Origin: Casuarius casuarius
Taxonomy: Eukaryota; Chordata; Aves; Casuariiformes; Casuariidae
Reading direction: 5' to 3'
Length of the DNA stretch: 64,000 nucleotides
Assembly (NCBI GenBank): GCA_003342895.1
Contig: PTFA01000043.1
Location: 1,317,685 to 1,381,684 of the forward strand
The notes beneath the pieces are model-generated. The model did not search any database and was not told the origin of the DNA. It saw only the letters and a list, made by a program, of their open reading frames with translations. This document shows, in pieces, positions 55,431 to 64,000 of the stretch; the stretch's first letter is position 1; every line of letters begins with the position of its first letter. The position numbers were made by a program, and so were the translations under genes.

Positions 55431-55469
55431 TCAAGCACTTTTGCTCATCAAAAAGAGGGATAAGAGGTC

Positions 55470-57165
55470 CCTTGATCAATGGCTNGAAGAGTCTATGCAA
55501 GAAGACACCACTTACAACCTAGCGTGTTTAAATCTAACAGACAAAATTTTAATATGATCCAATGCCTGCAAGCTGAAACTCAGCACACTTGAATGGAAAA
55601 TAAGGCATACATTTTTAGGATAATTAGCTACCAAAGCAATGTACCTCAGGGTATGCTTGAAACTCCATCTGTTGAAATCTTTAGAAATACATGTTTTGCT
55701 AAGAATATGCCAGACCCAAAACTTCGAAAATCTCTCCATTAGTGTCCAGCATACTGCATCCAACTGCGTATTCATTGCATACCAAAGGATCTGAGCAATA
55801 TTTTATTTTGCATTATGTAGCATCATTTACAGGTTTACCATACTTAGGTTTGCTTTGCCAAAAGACAAGCGCAAGGGCTCAGGAGAGAATCTGACACACT
55901 AGAAGCCTGTGAAATTACAAACAGCACAAAAAATTGAATAAGGAAAAAAATGTATACCTCACACAAGAGCTTTGGGACACCAGTGACAAACCAACCAACC
56001 CATTGCCNCAAAACCCTATGGGTGGGGGAGAAAAAAAAAAAAGGGGAGGCAAAAAGTCCCCAAGGATTGGACATGTGTCATGGAGGATAAATAGTTATTA
56101 AACATAACTGTGGAGATGCAGCTTCTGGCTCCGGAAAGCCACAGCACTTGCACACGCATTTTCTGCAGTGTCAGCACTGCAGGTCAGATAATCTGTAAGG
56201 TAACTCCAGTGAGGTCATTCTACTCCAGGGAGGGATTTGTCCCATGAAATCATCTCCAGCTGCAAGAATTCTTGGCCAGCACTCCTGATTCATTTATCCA
56301 GCTGTTGTATACTGTAACTCAATTCTAGTGGATACAACCCATAGCATGCAAGGTAGTAAATACAACTTAGCCAGAGATTAACAAGGTATCTAGAAACCAC
56401 TTGTTGCTAAGGAAAATAAAAAGTAAGCAAAACAAAAATATGCCCCCAAAATCAAGACTGTTAAAGAGTTAAAACAAAAAAAAACAAAAACAAAAAAGGC
56501 AGACTAGCATAAGATCTATTCTTCCTCTCCGAAAGTCACAAGAGGCAGTACAGGGTCTCAATATTAACCATTGGGGTCAGAGTTTCACATTTCATTTTTT
56601 TTATTTTTATTTATTTTACCAGAAATTGAAATGGATTCCATAAAAATGCAAAATGAAGTGCAAGTGTCTTATTTTCCTGAGATGACTTGGTTTCACCAAA
56701 AATCAGTAGCAGAGAGAAAAAAAGAACTTCAGATTACTCAAAGTTACTGAAAGTTAGATACTTTTTTTTAAGAATTTACAGAATAAAAACAGTTTATGAC
56801 TTACAAGCTCAGCTGGCAACACCTCTTGCAGTGCTGGGTTACAAAGCATTTCCACAGGTGCCCGACACACAGCCATAGGGTCAACTGCAGGTAGACATAT
56901 GGAAGTTAACGCATACAAACAAGTATAGCTGAATGGAGAAAGGGAATGAATTTCCCATTGTCACCTTTAGGATCTCTTTTTTTAAAGCACAGTTTTTATG
57001 ACATGTTTAAATCATAAGAATCATGCAACAACCAATTCTGATGGTTTAAATCTCATACTTCTCCTATTGCTGAACTCATCCAGAAATCTGCTCCATGCAT
57101 TGACTTCCTCCTACATACTGTAGCATATAGAATCAGGCTCCAAAACTGTTGGTGGGAATTTAAGA
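55470..57165. other. Non-coding DNA with A-rich low complexity
   Basis: A/C-rich low-complexity runs occur at about 56,471-56,498 (A tracts broken by single C) and T/A-rich runs at 56,592-56,622. No exon is supported. Confidence 0.5.
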
Positions 57166-57179
57166 GAGATTTTTAGAGA

Positions 57180-57310
57180 TGAAGGAGGACAGCCTCGTGG
57201 CTGATGCACTGGGCTAGGACTTGACACCTAGCAGCTCTTCCAGGAGACCTTAAGCTCAGTCACACTTCAGCAGCCTGATGATACTGCTGCCTCGGCCTAG
57301 GTAGTCCTTA
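57180..57310 (+). repeat. MIR-type SINE fragment, 5' half
   Basis: CTCGTGGCTGATGCACTGGG, then CTAGGACTTGACACCTAGCAG, here cut after 20 bases, then CTCAGTCACACTTCAGCAGC and GATGATACTGCTGCC resembles the tRNA-derived head and body of amniote MIR-type SINEs (GTGGTTAGAGCACTGGGCT, then GACTCAGGAGACCTGGGTT, then AAGTCACTT, then ATACTG). It is strongly decayed. Confidence 0.45.
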
Positions 57311-57319
57311 ACCTGTGTA

Positions 57320-58020
57320 AATTTGTTGGCCTGAGGACTCTTACTGTGCATTTATACGAGGTCAAATCCATCATTTTCCAATACCTCTGTACAGTACACC
57401 AAGAACCAAAGCTGCTTTGAAAACCAGAGTGAAAAAATTACCTGCTATGGTTAGGAAGTGCCAGATGGGACAGAGTATCCTGTCCACAACTGAAGACCAG
57501 CGACAACCATCGGAGCTCTCAAGATCCCCAAACCTCCCCATCTTCTATTGCTGTAGAACGACTGATGTTATCTTGCCTCAGCGTCGCAAACTCCTTCCTT
57601 AGTGCACTGCCCATAGGACAACGCAGCCTCAAGCCACAAGGGAGGAACAACGAGAGCATGATCCACATTGCCTGGTCCCGCAGGGCAGCAGGAAGGGGGA
57701 AGCTCACAGTCCCTTCCACCCACCCGCCCTCCACCTCCCAAGAAAGCTGTCTGCCAGCTACTGCTACGTGCACATANGCATGTGCTGGTCCTTAATCAAA
57801 ACTATCCAAATTGGTCATATTTGAGAAGCCTCTCTCTGTGGCAAGGTCCAGTGCTATGGCCAGATTCACAGCAGACTACTTTGCCNGCTTGAAGCATGAG
57901 TGACTGTAACCACCACCCAGTCTGACAGCGCAGATGGATTGCCACCAGCTGGGGTTGGAGGTGACTACAACTAACACCTGAACAACCTCACAGCAACCAG
58001 CCTGGCCTGCTTCATGCACC
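57320..58020. other. Non-coding DNA
   Basis: Frames of 61-84 codons overlap on both strands around 57,417-57,892. None has a domain or paired splice sites. Confidence 0.45.
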
Positions 58021-58040
58021 TTCATTTCTCAGGTAAGTGA
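58021..58040 (+). other. Isolated strong splice-donor consensus
   Basis: CATTTCTCAG|GTAAGTG places a perfect CAG|GTAAGT donor with the intron starting at 58,033. The same AG also ends a pyrimidine-rich acceptor-like run, so the site may not define an exon. A similar ACAG|GTAAGT lies at 60,815-60,824. Neither has a clear exon partner. Confidence 0.2.
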
Positions 58041-58044
58041 ATTT

Positions 58045-59242
58045 GATCTTACCAGCAGTTCAGTATCTAGGTGCCCAACTTGTGGACAAACAGAAAAAAC
58101 TTAAGCTGGCTGAAGTTCTTCATCTACAGTCCTTTTATTTCAAATGTTGTTCTTCCTCCCTAGGCTTTGCTGTGCAATGAACAACACTTTTTAAGTTAAA
58201 AGCAAAAATTTAAATATTTTAAAACTACTTGAGTGTTGAGCAATGGAATGAGTTGTTGACTTCTTATTTTTAGTACAAGTCTCTCTTTTTTAAGCTGTCC
58301 ATAGGAGATCACTTAAGATCAGCTGTGGGAACTAAGATTTTCTCCCCATTCTTGCCTGTGCCCTTTGCTGACTTTTCAGCCTCTGGCAAAGATATCTATT
58401 GGGAAGCAGGAAAGAAATTACAGTTCTGGCAGTTCACAATTTTTCAAAAGTAAAAAAGAAATTTTAAGAAAGCAGAGTAACAAAAGAAATATGACAGAAA
58501 TGTGACAGTGAGGAAAAAATAGATATATTCGAGGTATTCCTTTTTCATGTTAAAGTAAAAATTTTCCNCAACAGTATTTCACAGAGTATTTAAAAAGAGT
58601 GAAAAATTGTGCTGCCTCAATCCTTTCCAATTAAAAGCAACACTGAAAACGTGAAAATTTTGTTACCTGATGTTCTGCTGCTTCAGATTTGCAACGTACA
58701 TTTTTCATTTCTCACCCGAGTCTTTTATTTTGTATTCTTCCTTGGGCTCCTACTTCTATCTTGTATCTCCTCCTATTGAAAAATGAAAAATAACATAATT
58801 CCATTCCTGAAATCTTAATTTCTTTGTAGCAAGAAAGTCAAACCAGCATCTTTTGGAAAAAGCGCTATGCCTATCATGAGAGTATCACTAAATTCAGAAG
58901 ATACCACTTGCCTCCCCCCATTCAGCTGCAACTCGATTTCTTTCATAGAACTGGCAACACAAAATTCAACATCATGTTTCCTTGTTTAAAAATTCCCATT
59001 ACACACACAGTTATTNCTGAACCTTAGTTTCTGAAGTGGCCAAGTAAGCGTTCTGTGAAGTAAAGAAGAGACAAATGTAACGCCGAAGACGTTATCTGAA
59101 AATGACCACAAAACACCTCTTTGTAGATATTGGAAGTGGCAGACGATGCCTTGACTGCAGAAGAAAAACCCAAGGAGCTTGCAAGGGTAATTCTTGTTTC
59201 ATGGCTAATAGGTGAAGATCCAATACAAGTCCTGATTTTCTT
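58045..59242. other. Non-coding DNA left of the gap
   Basis: AT-rich with no recognised exon or repeat. Confidence 0.5.
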
Positions 59243-59299
59243 NNNNNNNNNNNNNNNNNNNNNNNNNNNNNNNNNNNNNNNNNNNNNNNNNNNNNNNNN
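59243..59299. other. Assembly gap of 57 N
   Basis: A continuous run of N interrupts the sequence. GGGTGGAGAGGGGG follows directly, so a G-rich or simple-repeat tract may have caused the break. Single Ns are frequent from here to 60.2 kb. Confidence 0.98.
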
Positions 59300-61345
59300 G
59301 GGTGGAGAGGGGGTGTTAATTTAAACAGCTTTGCATTTCACGGAATAGATACCAAAATTGATTCTGCCTACTTCAGGCTAAACGTGTGAAAATGCTGACT
59401 GACAGAATCACCTAAGGGTAATAAATCTGCCAAGTGTTTTGTTAAACAGCTATTCAGTTTGAAATGTATCCTGGCGTTCTAGAATAACAATAGGCTACTG
59501 TAATGTACGGTGCATTAATTATATAGTTGACAAGAAAATTACCCTTCAAGCCAACATTAGTAAAAACTTTACTATTTTTTTTACCCTCTCCTGTTAAATA
59601 CAGTATTCAGCATAGCCCTCCCAGAGATTTTGCCCACCTCCTCCTGCAGAGCTAANCAGCATGGCAATAAAAAGTCCAAGGGAGATTTGCTCTGATGTTT
59701 CATNGAGAACAGTTGTTGCTTCCCCAAATTTTATTATAGCTGCTAAATTCTAGGTGATGAATATCAACCTTTTTTTAAAAAATTAGCCTTGGCTTTTCTT
59801 AGTATTAGTTTTTCTGAGNAACATGACAAAAAGCTGCTTCAGTTTGTGACTGTATCTATATCCTACAACAGCTCTGCCTGCAGNTCTCTGACAGCCTGTC
59901 TGGAAAAGACACGTCAGCTTTCAAAACGCTGCTCACATGCTGGTGAAAGAGAGGNAACTCCGTCTTGGAGGCAAGGCAAGGCTGTTGTAAGTTAGTGTAA
60001 GAATAAAAGAGAAACTGTCATGAATGGAACATGATTTGTGTGTCTGAGGCAAACATTCCTCTCGTCTCCCATTGTAGTTCTTGAAACTCCTATTTGCAGT
60101 GGCACGAGATCAGAGGGCAGCAAGTCCAGGGCCAGATGGATGTGCTCAGTAAAGCCATGGCAAGGTACTTCTGCATNCTGCNTACATACCTCACCTGTGT
60201 GCTGCCNTGTGTGGCTACCTGCAAATAAGCCATTTTGGAAACTGTGTTTTAAAACCAGTAAATTCTTCCCCGGCAGCAGCCTGAGTACAGCACGTTCACG
60301 GAAACACATTCAAAGGTTGTAGGATATGACGAGGGCTGCATGATTAAAATCAAACTCTGCATCAAAGACGACTAATTCTTAATTTTACTGCAGTAATTTT
60401 CTAAATGCAATTACCAGTTATTTATTTGCTTCCCCCCCTTCTTTGAGTTAAGATCTCTCTCAGCACACAGTGCAATTCTCTAGCGAGTTTTCAGCATTCA
60501 TGCACCATTGCTGATATGGAAAAACACTTCTAGTATTGCCAGGGCAGAAATGCTTATTATCAAAGAAATGCTTCAAAACTGTACTAATGCATTGGGAATA
60601 AAGAAAATGCTACACGTATTATAAATTGAGTTAAAATTCAAAGATCTCTAATAACCATTAAACCTGAACACTCAATTTTCTGTATTTTGAGGTATAAACA
60701 TGACTTATAATCAAACACATCTGAAAAATGGTAGCACTGAGATTAGCCACCAGCACAAACAGTCTGTAAGGATATATGTTTTTAACATAATGCCTCACCT
60801 ACTTTAAACTGGCTACAGGTAAGTTATTTGGTTTTAAAGTGTAATTCAAATAAGTTATATCTTCTGCAGTCTGCTTTGCAGTAGGTTTTGTAAAATTCAC
60901 TATTAAAATAAGAGGACAGGCATCACAGGTTAGAAGACCGCTCCAGTTTCAACTGTTATAAACCCTGCTTTATTAAACAACATTACATTGTACTTAAGGC
61001 TAGTGCACTATGTATCTCCCTTTAAAATCAATTCCTATTCCTTAAGCATGTGTCTAAATATCTTTCCAATTAACCTGTCTGATCCGAGGCCCATGTAGGT
61101 CAAAACAAATCTTTCCATTTACCTCAACAGGCTGTTAATTACTCTCCTCTCCAGAAGTTTTGCCGAACTAGGTACAATAATAGAGTGCTTTCTTTTGAGG
61201 AGAGCATCAAGTGAAACTATGGTCTGGATTAGATGCATAAGAAAGGAAATCAAAGTAACATACTGTGCTCTTGTGATGACCAAAAGGGGCTATAGTGCCA
61301 AAGAAGAGACATTTCTAAATGTTAAGGTCAAATAGTTAATATAGT
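59300..61345. other. Non-coding DNA right of the gap
   Basis: No supported exon. The 105-codon minus frame and the 94-codon plus frame at 59,992-60,322 overlap each other and contain three Ns. Confidence 0.45.
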
Positions 61346-61384
61346 TAACAAGTTATTAACCTTTAGGAATTGGTGTTAATAACC
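61333..61384. promoter_or_regulatory. HNF1-like half-site cluster with 9-bp inverted repeat
   Basis: GTTAATATAGTTAAC holds two GTTAA-type half-sites, two bases wider apart than the HNF1 consensus GTTAATNATTAAC. It is followed by GTTATTAAC (61,352-61,360) and its reverse complement GTTAATAAC (61,375-61,383) with a 14-base loop. AT-rich composition makes such words common. Confidence 0.25.
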
Positions 61385-61389
61385 AGATG

Positions 61390-62450
61390 AGGGCCCAAGT
61401 TAAAACCTTAGGTCTAAATGTCACTAACCTTAAGGTGATCACAGCCGAGATGTTATAGTTCAAGTCCAATTTCTGCTTGCTCCAGCCAGAGTCAAGGGTT
61501 GGGGTTACAGTCACATCTGGCAAACAGCTGGAGAGTCTTCAGTATACCTGCTCACATACAGAAGGACAATTTACAAAGTTACCGAAATGAAAACATGCTG
61601 ACCAGAACTGCACAGGATACGGTTTGGTTAACGGGAAGGATATTTAAGGAGAAGAGAGAGAATGCACAAAACATGTTATGGTAGCAAAAGAAAATGGCAC
61701 AAAAGGAAAGGAGGCTTTGTCCAGCTAGTACCTGCCAACCAACAACGTGTGAAGGTGGATTACTTGAAGCTCTCCCATTTCAAATCTTGCAAATAGGTGA
61801 CACCCACTAAGAGGAAATTTAAACTCCTACCCAAATCCGTCACTCACTCATACTTAATTAAATGGACAGAAACCCTAATGGGGAATAACAAGCTGGGAAA
61901 GCAAGAACAAGAAAGAGGAAATGAACANGCAAAATAAAATGAAATCTCTTACTATATATTTGGCTAATTCATAGTAATCTCTGGGGCTCAGGAGACCCAA
62001 ACNTCAGCAAAACGAGAAATGCTCAGCTCCACTTAAATCAGCAGGAGCACAACAAAAAGAGGACTTTATTTCTGACCAATACCGACAGGACAGAGCCTAC
62101 AACTCCTTTCTGCCCCCCCCCAACCATCAGAAGTGTATATACATAGGCTGTAACTTCAGACTTTTCACAACAGGCCCCACTTCAGCAAGGCTCTTACNCA
62201 GACCCTCACATGAAAAAGAGTTCTAACTCAAGGGTTTTGTGCTGGTTTAAATAACTTTCCATCATCCATAGCCTTCTTTCTCTCTAAAGACAGATATTAC
62301 ACACTTGAGAAGTCGTCACATGTCTTTAAATCTCTGTAACATCACATCATCATTTAATAATGCATCAAGAGAATCAGAGAACGGACCGAAACACAGACCT
62401 GAAGTCTCCCTCTCAATCTTGAGCTTACTAATTTTTGTTTTATTGCCATC
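61390..62450. other. Non-coding DNA
   Basis: No exon is recognised. A C-rich run lies near 62,114-62,122. The minus frame at 62,316-62,531 begins inside a CR1-like segment and is not called. Confidence 0.45.
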
Positions 62451-62454
62451 ATCT

Positions 62455-62545
62455 TGANGTCTGTGTATCTTCCACAGATACCAAAGGTGGTCACATCCCA
62501 TAACCACATTCACAAGCTTGTCAAGTTCCATCTTAAAGCGAGGTA
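62455..62545 (-). repeat. Possible CR1 LINE fragment
   Basis: Read on the minus strand, GCTTTAAGATGGAACTTGAC, then AAGCTTGTGAATGTGGTTA, then TGGGATGTGACCACC resembles a phrase common in reptile/bird CR1 copies (TTTAAGATGGAACTTGATAA, then GTTTATGGAGGGGATG, then TATGATGGGA). This explains why a 71-codon frame starts here. The match is from memory. Confidence 0.4.
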
Positions 62546-62549
62546 CATC

Positions 62550-64000
62550 ATTTTTCCCACTGCTCCCATATGACTATCTGACTTGCGTAACACGAACCAG
62601 AGCACTTCTTCCAGGACTTCGTCAGATCAACAGCTTGGAGCATTCAGTCTTGACAACACAGACTTCAAGTAGTACACACAAGCCACAACACCCTTGAGTA
62701 AATTGCTCAAATTTCCAATTACACCCACAGTCAAAAAAGTATACGTTAACCATGTCTGGCTACTGCTGCCAAACATTGGCTCTTGTGCTTTCTAACATTA
62801 GATTAAAGAGACACTATTATCACAGATCTCTTCCCCAAGTAATCTTTTATTCTTTTCAACCAGATAAAGAGATTAAGAGGCTAAGTCTCACTTTAGACAG
62901 CATGATTTTCAAAAATCTTTCCTGTAACCCTTTCCCAAACCCTTTCCACTTTGCCAACACCCTTTTTGAAGTTCACACATCAAAATTGGACACACATTTC
63001 TAATAGTTAAATAACAGCACTCTGAAGCTAATTAGTGCAGTTCTATTTAGCAGTTTTCCATTTTACAGCTATGCTTTCACCACTCATTGCCTTTGGGCTG
63101 CACACACTCTGTTTGTCTATGCTTCATTTGAACTGGGCTTTTTTGGTTGGAAGGAAAAAAAAAATGTAAATGCATTCATTCTTTCAAATACAGTTTAATT
63201 CATGTGCTTGTAGGAGGATCTTGCAAAATCCCATTACTTTTGCTTCCAAAATGAGGTGTAGTTAAGATTTCCAGGGGAAGGGGATGGCATAAAAACAACA
63301 GAAAATTTGCTTGATATGAGGAAAAAAATTGATAGTACGTGGCCATTACAGCACAGCATGCTGGTAGCATAGCTTTTCAATAGGCAAAAAGCTCCACCAT
63401 TTTCCATCCTCAGCAGCAGAGGATGCTGCTTTTGTAAAAGAGGAATCTTGCCTTTGAGGACTTCAAGTGCATCAGGCTGCAAAACAGAAAATCCCTTCCC
63501 AACAGGCAGCACAATCCCAGCGGGCCATTGCTTTGCNCAACTTCCCGGGATCACCGGCAACATTTAAATGCAACTGCATCGCTATATAGCATCANGCCAT
63601 ATTTCACAGGCTGATCACATACCTGCTAGGCTGCACCGCGTTGTTCCAGAAGAGCAGCTCTGCTTATTGCCAAATACCACCAAGTCTCTGGAGCCTGTGT
63701 GATACTGTCCCAAATAAGAAAAGCAACAGCAGTCAAATCACAACAGGAACACATGCCAGGAATTACACCATTCATATATTTTTGCTTCCCAAAAAATCCA
63801 TTTTCTCAATATCTTTCATGATAATGCACCNTGAGCCATCAATACCAGAAACGACCAGACCCACTGCGACTAAACACAACACAGGTGAGGCTTTGCNGTT
63901 AGGTTTTCATGAGCTAGAAATGCCTTAATTGCATGAAATACTTAAATCCACTTACTATGATGTAGAAAAGGCTGCCAAAAATGCTACGATTGCAGAGGGA
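62550..64000. other. Non-coding DNA to the right edge
   Basis: No supported exon, RNA gene or repeat. A 109-codon minus frame (63,234-63,563) contains an N and has no recognised domain. CAGCATGCTG near 63,355 is a 10-bp chance-level palindrome. Confidence 0.45.

Noticed and set aside
55014..55463. 149-codon plus-strand frame
   Set aside because: It runs through the CR1 fragment and an N and has a long opposite-strand shadow.
62316..62531. 71-codon minus frame that reads like protein
   Set aside because: Its start coincides with a CR1-like phrase (AAGATGGAACTTGACAAG), so it is better explained as a decayed LINE piece.
1..64000. Bacterial or phage features, CRISPR arrays, integrons, toxin systems
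   Set aside because: There is no dense coding, no ribosome-binding pattern and no regularly spaced repeat array. CpG island, MIR and CR1 remnants place the sequence in a vertebrate.

Overview
The window reads as vertebrate nuclear DNA, most likely from a bird (a crocodilian or turtle is possible). It is AT-rich, with CpG-dense sequence mainly in one island near the left end. It lacks bacterial gene packing: no open frame is longer than about 220 codons, and the longest lies inside the CpG island. Its recognisable interspersed repeats are old, decayed CR1 LINE ends and MIR-type SINE pieces. About a hundred isolated single N bases are scattered through it, plus one 57-base assembly gap at 59,243-59,299. 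I recognise no complete protein-coding gene, no rRNA, tRNA or known miRNA, no intact transposon and no CRISPR array.

Layout. 1-1.6 kb is plain non-coding DNA. 1.6-3.6 kb holds a CpG island in three pieces (densest at 2.15-3.01 kb) with an E-box, a MAF/CRE-like site and splice-donor-like GAG|GTGAGG words on both strands; this is the best promoter candidate. 3.7-11.3 kb is non-coding, with a MIR fragment near 6.0 kb and an isolated TATA-type promoter-like block near 9.6 kb. 11.3-15.6 kb looks regulatory, with a CTCF-like core, an RFX X-box and two clusters of homeodomain cores. 15.6-43 kb is non-coding with old repeats, forkhead and POU/SOX-like clusters and several perfect short inverted repeats. 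41.8-51.3 kb holds the best exon-like segments: two plus-strand stretches with an open frame between a good acceptor and a good donor (45,477-45,651 and 51,167-51,270), one splice-bounded plus-strand segment without a frame (41,931-41,991), and two minus-strand open frames. 51.3-64 kb is again non-coding, with CR1 and MIR remnants and the gap.

If a gene crosses the window, the simplest reading is a plus-strand spliced transcript (protein-coding or lncRNA) starting near the CpG island, with small exons in very long introns. The exon phases do not join cleanly, so this is a hypothesis. The most unusual structural signal is a set of perfect short hairpins (arms 10-12 bp with 1-3 base loops, and one 32-bp near-palindrome), more than my rough chance estimate for 64 kb predicts. 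The window shows no clear new biological system.
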